Assembly (NCBI GenBank): GCA_023159155.1
Contig: JAJNNX010000029.1
Location: 124,001 to 188,000 of the forward strand
Source of the DNA: Ustulina deusta
Lineage: Eukaryota > Ascomycota > Sordariomycetes > Xylariales > Xylariaceae
DNA: 64,000 bases
Reading direction: 5' to 3'
Below are positions 48,396-58,463 of this stretch, one piece after another (positions within the stretch are counted from its first letter, which is position 1; every line of letters begins with the position of its first letter). The notes under the pieces were generated by a model. That model did not search any database. It had not been told where the DNA came from and worked only from the letters and a program-made list of their open reading frames with translations. The position numbers were made by a program, and so were the translations under genes.

Positions 48396-49715
48396 ATGGC
48401 CACCAAGACCGGTCTCGAGAAGCAGGACAGAGCCCGTGATGCTGCCTTTAACTCGGCCATGCACGGTACCTCGGCCACGGCTGGTGGTGGTGTGCGTGCC
48501 ATGTTTGCCAAGGGCCGCGAGGCGAAGCAGGCTGCCGTCGACGAGTACTTCAAGCACTGGGACAACAAGGCCGCCGAGGTCGAGACGGAAGAAACCCGTG
48601 CTGTGCGACGAATCCATTCTCACCGCTCTTCGCTGTTGCTAACCCAGCGTGACAGGCACGAAATGCCGAGTACGCTACATTGACGAGACAGTATGTTGTT
48701 GTGCCCACCACTTCCCGGGCTCTGTGGACTCTTGGGCTAACGCGATGGTGACCAGATACTACAATCTCGCTACTGATCTGTACGAATACGGCTGGGGCCA
48801 GTCCTTCCACTTTTGCCGATACTCGGTCGGAGAGAGCTTCTACCAAGCCATTGCCCGGCATGAGCACTATCTAGCACACCAGATCGGCATCAAGGAGGGC
48901 ATGAAGGTGCTCGATGTCGGTTGTGGTGTTGGCGGACCGGCGCGCGAGATTGCCAAATTCACCGGTGCACACATCACCGGTCTCAACAACAACGACTATC
49001 AGATCCAGCGTGCCACTCACTACGCCGAGAAAGAGGGCCTGTCCCACCAGCTAGCCTTTGTCAAGGGAGACTTCATGGTAGGTTATGAACTCACCGTTAG
49101 AAAGTCGACAGGCGACTAATGTATAATTGTTTGTTCTAGCAAATGGACTTCCCCGACAACAGCTTCGACGCCGTCTATGCGATCGAGGCCACCGTTCACG
49201 CTCCTAAACTAGCCGGTGTCTACAGCGAAATCTTCAGGGTGTTGAAGCCCGGCGGTGTATTTGGGGTGTACGAGTGGCTGATGACGGACGACTACGACAA
49301 CGACAACCTAGAACACCGCAGAATTCGTCTCGGCATCGAGCAAGGTGATGGTATCGCGAACATGGTCAAGATCTCGGAGGGACTGGAGGCGATGAACACT
49401 GCCGGTTTCGACCTGCTCCACCACGAAGATCTTGCCGACCGTCCCGACTCCATTCCGTGGTACTGGCCCCTCGCCGGCCAGTGGAAGTACATGCAGTCCG
49501 TATTCGACAGCTTCACCATTGCACGCATGACGTGGTGGGGTCGCTTCCTAGCACACAACTTCGCCGGTCTCCTGGAGACGGTCAAGATTGCGCCAGCCGG
49601 CACCAAGAAGACGGCCGAAAGTCTCGGTGAAGCAGCCGATTGCCTGGTCGCGGGTGCCGAGAAGCACCTCTTCACACCCATGTACCTAATGATCGGGAAG
49701 AAGCCTGAGCAGTGA
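48396..49715 (+). CDS. ERG6: Sterol 24-C-methyltransferase
   Basis: This enzyme transfers methyl from S-adenosylmethionine to C-24 of the sterol side chain (zymosterol, or lanosterol in many moulds) in ergosterol synthesis at the ER or lipid droplets. Four exons, 48396-48602, 48656-48690, 48756-49077 and 49140-49715, encode 379 residues, the usual family length. The introns are 53, 65 and 62 nt; the first uses a GTGCGA donor and GCTAAC branch. Motifs are [11 protein letters not shown] (90-100), the SAM-binding [15 protein letters not shown] (132-146), [46 protein letters not shown] and a C-terminal [17 protein letters not shown] 48396 follows CACC, a strong context. Every conserved part is present, so it should be functional. 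Confidence 0.97.
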
Positions 49716-51091
49716 GATAACTAGTAATGACGATGATGACGGAACAAGAAAAGGGGAATTATATAGCATTAAACGATCTCTTCGCCGGCGTGGTGGGGCA
49801 TAGCCACGACACCGATATACCCATTTAATACCTAATGGTCAAGAGGCAAGAGGTAACATGGGGCGAGGCGGGACGGGGCGCGCAGCGAGACGCCCGATGA
49901 AAGAGAGTCAAGACTTGGGTGGGGAACTCGTGCATGTTCGGCCCCTCGCCTTATTGATATAGATGCCTATAGGAACGGTTCTACAGCGCTGTACATAACA
50001 GAAGCGTCAACGCGCGTCGAGAAAGACAGTATAATACATGTTCGAATTACCTAGATCGGCGAGAGTTAACAGGCGTGCGATTCTTATTGCTCTTCGATCT
50101 TATCACGCTGATACAACACTAGATAGATGGTAATTGATATGAGTCCAAGCTGACACGTCCGTCCGATAAGCTTACTCCATTCTCGGAGTGTCCCCAACGG
50201 AGCGAGCGGGCCACTGAGCCGGTGTCAACGTTAGCGAGTCCGTTCAGTGTCCACACAGCGGAGAAGGGTTAGTGTATACCTACCTTACGGTGAATATTTA
50301 TTAATAGCAGAGCTAGTTGAATGGTTAGTATGTTATTGCAGTGACCTTTATTGCCTTACAGCATGCGACAGAAGGAATTGGGGCAACTCGGTAGGTTTTT
50401 TCTGTCATGTAAATAAAATACGAGGTATGAGGCATTCAGGGCAGTATTCGAGGGAGGTAGGTACTTAGTAAGTACCTATATGTATTATCTGCTGGTGTAG
50501 GTACAGTCTCGTCGAGAGCATGTAGTATACTTACAGTAGGTAATATTAATTCAGGTTCCGATGTAGGAACTAGGACAGGAGAAAGCTGATGAGGGACTCC
50601 GGGGTAAATTGCCTGAAAGAGAATATACTAGTCCGTAAGAGGCTTAGTCCTTCAAGATTAAGGCGAACAAGCTGCTTGACAAACAGCGGGAAAAGGTCAA
50701 CACCTGGTGAACTACCGACATCAGCATGTACACTACATAGGTAGGTGTACTGTACCTATGTACCCTCCCAGAAAGCTGACAGAGCTCTGCTATCTAGGTA
50801 AGTAAGCTAATCAATCAATCAACCACATTGGTAAAAAATCACTCTCAGACCTCCGTCCTCGAACGGACACTTTTTTCTCTCCCCGTCCTTGCATCCAGCA
50901 TCCATCCTTTTCCGTTCCGACCTATCAGCCCTCTTCACCCAATTGCCAATCCCATATTCCCCTGTCATCCCGACGGACCGGACCTCCATTCTATCCTTCA
51001 CATTCTCCTTGCTATTACTCTGTGCCTGGTCTTTCTCTTCTCACCTCCTCTCGTGTCCGTCGGTCGCTCCATTCACTTTCGACAGCCAACA
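49716..51091. other. Intergenic and PDB1 promoter/5' UTR
   Basis: No gene is supported. Many GTAGGTA/TACCTAC words lie at 50450-50800. The 250 bp before the PDB1 start are pyrimidine-rich, probably its leader. An in-frame open stretch upstream of the PDB1 start is explained by that composition. Confidence 0.45.
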
Positions 51092-52356
51092 ATGTCGCGA
51101 TATCTTCGCCCGGCCGCGAGATTCGCCGCCTCTGCCCGCATCACGACGGCCGCGCCACGAACCCTCCCCCGACTCACCTCGTCTGCGTCCTTCGCCGTCT
51201 CGCAGCGGAGGTCGTTCGCCGATGTCAAGGGCGCCAAGGAGTACACGGTCCGCGAGGCCCTGAACGAGGCCATGGCCGAGGAGCTGGAGCAGAACGAGAA
51301 GGTCTTCATTCTGGGAGAGGAGGTTGCTCAATACAACGGCGCCTACAAGGTCACCAAGGGCTTGCTGGACCGGTTCGGCGACAAGAGGGTCATCGACACA
51401 CCCATCACTGAAAGCGGTTTCTGTGGTTTGGCTGTCGGCGCTGCGCTGAGCGGGCTTGCTCCTATCGTGAGTTACTCCTCCCAGCCGCCACTCTTGATAT
51501 CCATATGGCCTGCATACCCATGCATCTGTGTCTCCAAGAAACAAGAAACAGGATGGAACAGTGATTGGCTAACTACGAGTGCTCTCTTATCGCGCAGTGC
51601 GAGTTCATGACGTTCAACTTTGCCATGCAGGCCATCGACCAGGTCGTCAACAGTGCCGCCAAGACGCTCTACATGTCCGGCGGTATCCAACCCTGCAATA
51701 TCACCTTCCGTGGCCCCAACGGTTTCGCTTCCGGTGTCGGCGCCCAACACTCGCAAGACTACAGTGCCTGGTACGGCTCTATCCCCGGTCTCAAGGTTGT
51801 TTCCCCCTGGTCTGCCGAAGACGCCAAGGGTCTGCTGAAGGCTGCCATCCGCGACCCCAACCCCGTCGTCTTCCTCGAGAACGAGCTGATGTACGGTGTC
51901 TCCTTTCCCATGTCCGAGGCCGCTCAGAAGGACGACTTCGTCATACCCTTCGGCAAGGCCAAGATCGAGCGCCAGGGCAAGGATCTAACCTTGGTTTCGC
52001 TATCCCGCACCGTCGGCCAGTGCATGGTCGCTGCCGAGGCCCTTCAGAAGAAGTACGGCGTCGAGGTCGAGGTCATCAACTTGCGATCCGTCAAGCCCCT
52101 CGATGTTGAATCCATCATCAAGTCCGTCAAGAAGACTGGCCACCTCATCTCGGTCGAGTCCGGTTTCCCCTTTGCTGGAATGGGTGCCGAGATTCTCGCT
52201 ACGACGATGGAGTACGGTTTCGACTATCTCGATGCCCCCGCCCAGCGTATTACCGGTGCCGAAGTGCCTACCCCCTACGCCCAGGGTCTTGAACAACTGA
52301 GCTTCCCCACCGAGCAGCTCATCGAGGACTACGCCGCCAAGCTGTTACGCGTATAA
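51092..52356 (+). CDS. PDB1: Pyruvate dehydrogenase E1 component, beta subunit (mitochondrial)
   Basis: With the alpha subunit this forms the thiamine-diphosphate E1 of the mitochondrial pyruvate dehydrogenase complex, which decarboxylates pyruvate and acetylates the E2 lipoyl group. Two exons, 51092-51466 and 51598-52356, encode 377 residues, the family length. The intron is 131 nt (GTGAGT...GCAG), the longest here. Residues 1-37 are basic and Ser/Ala-rich, a mitochondrial presequence ending near [10 protein letters not shown]. Conserved parts are [101 protein letters not shown] and [18 protein letters not shown] longer open frame upstream lacks conservation, and the ATG before MSRYLRPA is the natural start. 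Confidence 0.97.
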
Positions 52357-53345
52357 AAGAAGGGGACAAATTATTACGAAGGTGACGGGGGAGATGAAGA
52401 AGGGGAAAAGAAAGTGTGCAAAATACGAAATACAACATGATCGAGCCTAAGCAGGCATCGTTGGTTATAGAATGTGTATGCGGCGTTAGATCCCACGCAT
52501 GTACTATATTAATTCATTCATATGGGCTTGGGAAACGGAGTTTTGTGTACACTCTGAATTCCTTATGACGCGATTCCGGCGGTTGCTTCACTGATTGCCG
52601 GAGCTTCCCCTACCAAACAAATACTACAACATGATACGTCCAATTGCGCCTCTTCCCCTTTTCGCCCCTTTCACCTCCTTTCCCCTCCGCATGCCACGAC
52701 TATTTATTCATGACCAAACCTGAATTCAACGAGGCAGGAAAAGGGGGGAGTAAGTTCCAACATGGCGTTGAAAACAAGTGACAGTGGACGTAACTTCTAA
52801 AGCCGAATGAAGATAGTAATCAGTCCCTGTCCACACCACTGTCATAGGCCATACACACCACTGTCATAGGCCATAACACACCACTGTCATAGGCCATAAC
52901 TACTTACAGACAGAAAAAAATGCATTTATAACAAAGTAGCTAGGTGGGGAGACAATCCACGACCCACTACCTTGATACAGATGGTATTGGCATTATTCGC
53001 GTTAATAGAAAAAGTGAGTACGTTATACAACCATCGCTTGATATAGATGATATATGTATGTTGTATTTTTCCGCAGCGTGATGGCATACTGTAGGTAGGT
53101 TTGTGTTTCCACAATTATTCTCTTGCTCGTTATGTGTATGTGTGTATCCATTGCAAGAGACTAGATGCTCAGTAGTAGCTGGAATGTAAAGATCGGTAGC
53201 TACGCAGATACTGGTACCAACCCCTCCGATTTTTTGGAATTCTTTCCCTATTTATGTTATATTTGCTAGAATACCCGTTACTTCTGTGTATCCACGCGTA
53301 CTTCATGTTTTGCCTCATACTATGTGGCCGGGTGGACGTTTATCT
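52357..53345. other. PDB1 3' region and intergenic DNA
   Basis: No gene is seen. It contains a three-copy minisatellite at 52833-52900. Confidence 0.4.
52833..52900. repeat. 22-23 bp minisatellite, three copies
   Basis: ACACCACTGTCATAGGCCAT(A)AC is repeated at 52833, 52855 and 52878 with only a one-base length difference. It lies about 0.5 kb downstream of PDB1. Near-identity of the copies suggests a recent expansion. Confidence 0.8.
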
Positions 53346-53612
53346 CTAACCCCATGGATAGGGATAGATGATGGCACTTGGCTTGTCGTCGGCAGTCAGC
53401 CAGTCAGCCCATAGTGTGAAGTCCGTATTGTGCCGGGTCAGTGAGAAACCGCTATCTTGGATCTTCGGGGTTCTAATGGATAACTGGCCCTTTTCATTTT
53501 CAACCACCGGAATGTGTGACTTGTAAGTGTTCATTTTAGTTTGAGCGACTTGAGCTGAAGATGAGGTATGGTTCAGTGGATGCCGACGGCCATGTCGAGG
53601 CTCATAGGACAT
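53346..53612 (-). CDS. Doubtful hypothetical frame (88 aa)
   Basis: An ATG-initiated frame begins MSYEPRHGRRHPLNHTSSS and ends DKPSAIIYPYPWG. It has no signal peptide, membrane segment or known domain. The tail SLTRHNTDFTLWADWL looks protein-like, but nothing else supports a gene. Confidence 0.22.
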   Translation of the reverse strand: MSYEPRHGRRHPLNHTSSSAQVAQTKMNTYKSHIPVVENEKGQLSIRTPKIQDSGFSLTRHNTDFTLWADWLTADDKPSAIIYPYPWG

Positions 53613-55409
53613 ACGGCTACGGCATATTCTGTTCTGTTAATATTGGCGAATCCATTTAGATACCTCCGTAGGTAGTTACGCGAGAGGTGATCTAGTATGA
53701 TATTGAGGTTGGTGGTGGTGTTGAGGGTTTATTGTTAACTTGCATGTTCTAACGACAGGATGTAGTTGTGCAATAGGCCACAGATATGGGCATAGACTGA
53801 AGGCTGCTAGTTAGAACCTGTTTGGGTTGTTGAAAAAGGTTATCCTTTGTTTAGATCCTGCCCTCTCGATAGATGTGAAGTTTTGTTTACACGGCCCGAC
53901 ATATTATTTGGTCTAGTATCCATCAGTACCACGATACAAGTTTCAACCCGTAGTGCAAATTCAAGTTGAGCTATATTTTAAATCAGTACACTACGCGCCG
54001 CTTTGTATGAAGATGATTGCACATATTCATGCTGGAATTCCTCATTCAACTACTGGCGATCTTGGGCATACACTGCTCGGCTCTTGTTGAGTCATTGACT
54101 AGAAATGAAAGTAGAAATTGACTTTATCGTGGCGCGAAAAGCCTTATATAATTCGTACTAGCTAACCCCTCTCTATGTATATGTCGCTTTCTTTTCTCTA
54201 TATATAGGGATTTGAAAGCAATACCTGCAACACACAGGCAGCGGGTTGGGATATGTGGTCTGCCAGCCGCGACCTATAATAGAGCTAATTTATCATCAAT
54301 GATTTCCATCGGCACCCACCAAAATTAACCACGCCAATGCTCATTTATAAACCTCGATTGGTAATAACCCGATAGGCATGGCGTTAACGGGATCCCCCGC
54401 CGCATTGTGGGGAGCGGAGAAGTGAGCTCAAACTATCCGTAGTCCATTCAGCTTACAAATGCGGAGCGCCATTGCACCGCAAGCCTGCGAGAGCGTCGTA
54501 CGGAACAACAAAAGCAACGTCATTCGGAAGAACAGAATTGAAATCAAGAATTAATGCAGTGTGGCATATTTACCTTATCTCCGATGGCAATTTTCCTCCT
54601 TGTTTGGGAGATAGACGTAAGTCAGCTTTTAAAAGTTGTGACTTGAGCTAAACTAGATGAGTGGGCTCGCTCGGAGAAGCCTTGTTCGCGGCTCTGTTCA
54701 GCCTCGTCACTTGGTTGGAGCGGTATATAGAGCGTAACTGCTAATGGTCACCGGAAAAAGCAAGACAAAAAAGATCGGGTCCGAGACCTAACAGTGTTCG
54801 ATGAGGACGAGTGTAAGTTTCTTGGTTAGATCAGAGGTGTCTAGGTAGTGAAGCGGCACTATTGGTGCATGGCAGTACCTAGACAATAGTCAGTAGGTAC
54901 CTATCGTTGCCTCCCCTGCACAGCGACAATTTAGAGTGAATGGGTTTTTTTGTGAGACTTGAGTACAACTAAATGCCCTATAGGACAATACCTAGCTCCT
55001 GTTGCCGGACTAATGCACGAGATAGGGAGTATGGGTCCAGTTAATTGTGCCCGGTACTGCAGCTCCAGGTAGGTACTAGGTTGGCGAATTGAACCCACCG
55101 GTGCACATGGCAACTGCCAATACTACCTAGGTCGTGCAAATGTAGGTAGTGGTCTGAGACGTGCTTGACGTGAGAGTGTCAGCTGACAAATCGAGTACTT
55201 GCAACATTACACGCTGTTGACAGCTCACTACCTACCTAGGTAGATGATCCAGCGGTCACTTTAAAAGGCAAGTGCTCCGCCGTTGAGTCCTCTGTATCAT
55301 ACTAGTCCACGCTACTCACGATTGCAACATACTATTCCTTTCTCACAACACCTCTCTCGACCCTTTTCATCAAATTCTAACTGAGGCGACACGACAAACA
55401 CCCTTTAAG
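53613..55409. other. Intergenic, no gene seen
   Basis: About 1.8 kb of anonymous sequence with TAGGTA-type words. The last part holds the promoter of the GST gene; TTTAAAAGG near 55260 could be a TATA-like element. Confidence 0.4.
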
Positions 55410-56295
55410 ATGGCTCCCTTCGGCAAGATTTACTCGTATCCTAACAACCCTCGCGTCAACCGGGTGAGATGAAGATTGATTTGACTTTTCCTTCTATGCG
55501 GATTAGCCATCCGCAATAGCAGTGTACTAACCACCCGACCTAGGCGTTGATAGCGGCCGACATGAATGGCTTGGAGATCAAATTTCCGCCATTCACGATG
55601 CGTGAGACCAACAAGAGCCCTGAGTTTGTAACCAAATTTCCACTCGGCAAGGTCCCCGCCTTTGAGGGTGCCGACGGCTTTTGCTTGACCGAGAGCATTG
55701 CCATCGCCAACTACATCGCACAGTCCGGCCCGAAAGCTGGCCAACTTCTTGGCAAAGGTATGCTATTCGCTGTCGTATCGTCGCCAATGAGACTAAGACT
55801 AAATTCCCCATTTTATAGATGCTAAGACCCAAGCTCTCATTACACAGTGGACATCCTTCGCCGAGGGCGAGCTGTTCAACAACGCCTTCATGCCCATTGC
55901 CATGACTGCTTGTAAGTGACACGGTTTCGTTGTTATCGTCAAGTTCTTCACATGGAATGATTGAACACTCATATCTCATACGACCAGTGAAATACTACCC
56001 TCTGAATGAACAAGCCTTTGATACCTACTTTGCTGGCATGGAACGAGATGTCAAGTGTCTCGAAACGGCGCTACAAGGTGGCAAGAAGTTCCTCGTCGGA
56101 GATGAATTGACCATGGCCGACTTGATGGTTAGCAGCTTGTTGTATTTAAGCTACAAGCACTTGGTTGATGCCGAGATGCGCAAGGACCTTCCAAATCTAA
56201 CCGCTTACATCCAAGCTTTTGCTGCTGTCCCGGAGCACAAGAAGCATTTCGGCGAGCTCGAGATGTGCGAGACTCGCGTGACCAAAGATATCTGA
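55410..56295 (+). CDS. Glutathione S-transferase, EF1B-gamma-like class
   Basis: Four exons, 55410-55463, 55544-55757, 55819-55911 and 55988-56295, encode 222 residues. The introns are 80, 61 and 76 nt with consistent phases. The N-terminal thioredoxin-like domain shows IYSYPNNPRVNRALIAADM, the cis-proline strand GKVPAFEG and the glutathione-contact LTESIAIANYIA. The C-terminal helical domain has LVGDELTMADLMVSSLLYLSY and RKDLPNLTAYIQAFAAVPEHK. It matches the GST portion of elongation factor 1B-gamma but ends where that factor continues into its own C-terminal domain, so it is a stand-alone GST. Likely role: glutathione conjugation or peroxide and stress detoxification in the cytosol. Substrate unknown. 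Confidence 0.9.
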
Positions 56296-56502
56296 AGGAC
56301 ATGTCATGACCTGGCATCAAAAAAGCGAGAAAATTACTGGAGAGAGGGGGGGAGAGAGAAGATTCGAACTGTGTACTCCAGCAAAGACAACATATTTTAA
56401 GGTACTACCACATTTTTGTCAAGGGAGATGAGACCCCGATACAAGCTAGCCCTAGCAGAATTGAACAATCATCACTAGAGTTACTTATTCTTCCTCTGAG
56501 TC

Positions 56503-56867
56503 TCAAGTTTCTTCCAAGCCGTCTTCGACATTAAAGAACTCTGCATCCTCATCTTCTAGTGGACCATCAACTTTGGTCTCGCTGTCACATTCCCGTAGCC
56601 ACCTAGGTTCCTCGACTTCAAGCTCGACATCATCTAGTGCACTATATTTCTAATCTTTTCGTTCTTCTTCAACTGATTGAAGCTCTTTATCGAGTCCCCT
56701 TTATAACTCCTGCTCGGTACTACGAACGCAAAATTTAACAAATACCAACATTATCAGCATCTGGATCACTTCTTAGAGAAGGAACCATTCTTCCGGCTGC
56801 AGAAAATAGCCGCTCACACTCTGCCGATATAGGTTGACGACCCAAGCGAGCCAGCGCTAGTGGTGAG
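56503..56867 (-). pseudogene. hAT transposase C-terminal remnant
   Basis: Read on the minus strand, the sequence gives LARLGRQPISAECERLFSA, then AGRMVPSLRSDPDADNVGIC, the dimerisation domain found at the C-terminus of hAT transposases. It is followed by stop TAA where Gln is expected, and by LRS-stop-YRAGVIKG where Trp is expected. Both changes (CAA to TAA, TGG to TAG) are of the RIP type. A frame shift follows, and the acidic tail ending VEDGLEET and a stop at 56503-56505 is still readable. The rest of the transposase is missing: upstream of 56867 the sequence is an unrelated GC-rich island. The gene is dead. Confidence 0.82.
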
Positions 56868-56879
56868 CACCACAGTCAG

Positions 56880-57250
56880 GGTCCGTCCGAATCGGCCCGA
56901 GGCGGCGGGAGATCAGCGACGCAGGACTGGACCAGAGCGCGCGCCCTGGCGACGTTGGTGGTAGATGTTTCGGTGGGTGTCGTGTCCGCGGACTCGCGAC
57001 CCGACCCGTCAGACGCGGAGTGGGGGCTTCGCCGTGTCGGGAGGCGTCCCGCTAGTGAGTCGAGCGCGTGGTTCTGCTAGCTATCAGTGGCTGAGACCCT
57101 GGCGATCTCACGCGCTAGTTTCGCGACTTGGGCGAGTCGACGCCGGCTCCAAGGAAATCATCTGCAGGGTTGAGTTCGGCGGCTATACCCGCGAGCGGCC
57201 GACCGGCCAAGCCACGGTATTGCCGTGTTAACCGGCGGACTCCAGCTCCG
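56880..57250. other. GC-rich island next to the hAT remnant
   Basis: About 370 bp are rich in CG dinucleotides and G/C, in clear contrast to the flanks. It is open in one plus frame (56965-57231) but without a recognisable domain, so the frame is probably a by-product of composition. I do not recognise it as ribosomal RNA. It ends near a TATATAAA at 57261. Confidence 0.5.
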
Positions 57251-57784
57251 ATGGGAGGGGTATATAAATTGAGAGTTATGGGCTGAGTGAGATGCACTTT
57301 GCAAGTGATATGATAATGTCGAATGGTGTAGGAGGATCGCGGTGTCCGGCGTAGATAAATATAGCATCTTTCAAATACTTTTGTCTGATATTGTAATTAC
57401 CGTGACGCTAAGGTATTGTAATTGACATCGCGACGGGATGTAATAATCGATTATGGCGAAGCTGCTCTCCTACCTTCCACAGATGATATTACTTAATGAT
57501 TAGCGCATAATTCTACCATGCCGGATTTGTCAATCTTGGCTGTCAGAAATTGGACAGGGCCGTAATGAGCTTGTTGGTCGGGGATGCGCCTCCACCGAGC
57601 GAATCTGTAAGTTCCACACCGAGGAGTCGTCTTGGCCAGCCACAATCCACACTCGGTGTGACATTACGTGACTGATCTGCCGTGATTGAGGGGGTGGCAA
57701 TAGCAAGATAACAAGACCTGTCTCACTGGCTCCCTTGCGCGGGTCACCAATCGGATGCTACTTGCATACTAGTAGTTGCGGACG
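57251..57784. other. Intergenic, no gene seen
   Basis: Anonymous sequence upstream of the GFA-family gene promoter; only short overlapping frames are present. Confidence 0.4.
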
Positions 57785-57800
57785 GCACTTATAAAAGTGC
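57785..57800 (+). promoter_or_regulatory. TATA element embedded in a palindrome
   Basis: GCACTT-ATAA-AAGTGC contains TATAAAA (57790-57796) inside a 6-bp inverted repeat, about 75 bp before the start codon of the GFA-family gene. It is a likely core promoter, and the symmetry may be incidental or a binding site. Confidence 0.5.
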
Positions 57801-57869
57801 AGCCATTCTGACAGCTTTCTGCATACGCCAAGAGTAACGTCTTCCCTAGGTTAACAACAGTCTGCAAGG

Positions 57870-58463
57870 ATGAAATCACTACAAGGAGACCCGAAAGACC
57901 ACCCTATTACCGAATTTGAGGAGGAGCTCAGGGGAACTTGCCTATGCGGGTCCATCTGCGTCACCATTCGTGACCCAGAGCTCTTCACTCGCCCGCGGGG
58001 TCATCTCTGCCACTGCTCCAACTGCCGCAAGGTAGCCGGGAGCTTCGTGTCGGCGAACTTGGTCATCGAGGCGGGGAAGGTCGAGATTCAAGACTCCGCA
58101 GGCACGCTGAAAACATTCGAGGACTACAAAACGATGTCGGGAAACCCGGTCTTCCGGTCATTTTGCAGCGTTGATGGGAAGTAAGTTCAATTCAATTCAT
58201 TCATTCCGCACTCGCAGACCACAGATATATAAATAAGAGCGGTTCATCCCAATAATAGCTGATGCAATGACCCCGCTAGTCCGATCAAGTCCGAATCCCC
58301 GCTGTACCCCGGCATGGTGATTCTCAAGATGGGCATCTTCCCGCGGATCCCAGAGCCGGAGACGGAGGGCTTCGTGCTGCACAAACATCCCTGGGAAGCT
58401 GATCTGAAGGACACTGTCAAGTATAAGGTCGCACGAGGCGGGGAAAAAATGGATGAGTCGTGA
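57870..58463 (+). CDS. GFA-family (glutathione-dependent formaldehyde-activating enzyme-like) protein
   Basis: Two exons, 57870-58180 and 58280-58463 (intron 99 nt), encode 164 residues. The Mss4-like fold of the GFA family is indicated by GTCLCGSICV (Cys24, Cys26), HLCHCSNCRKVAGS (Cys47, Cys49, Cys52) and FRSFCSVDGNPI (Cys99). In GFA enzymes the first pair and the last CxxC hold a structural zinc, and the middle three a catalytic zinc. Here the last motif reads CxxD (Asp102), so one structural ligand is Asp, not Cys. The second exon adds LYPGMVILKMGIF and LHKHPWE. Most fungal members are uncharacterised, and formaldehyde activity should not be assumed. A palindromic TATA element lies about 75 bp upstream. 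Confidence 0.85.

Noticed and set aside
48162..48623. Minus-strand 153-codon frame over the ERG6 start
   Set aside because: It is antisense to a certain ERG6 first exon and its leader.
50828..51091. N-terminal extension of PDB1 by 88 codons
   Set aside because: It has no ATG-linked conserved sequence; the normal presequence begins at 51092.
51041..51544. Minus-strand 167-codon frame over PDB1 exon 1
   Set aside because: A G/C-rich coding shadow of PDB1 without its own domain.
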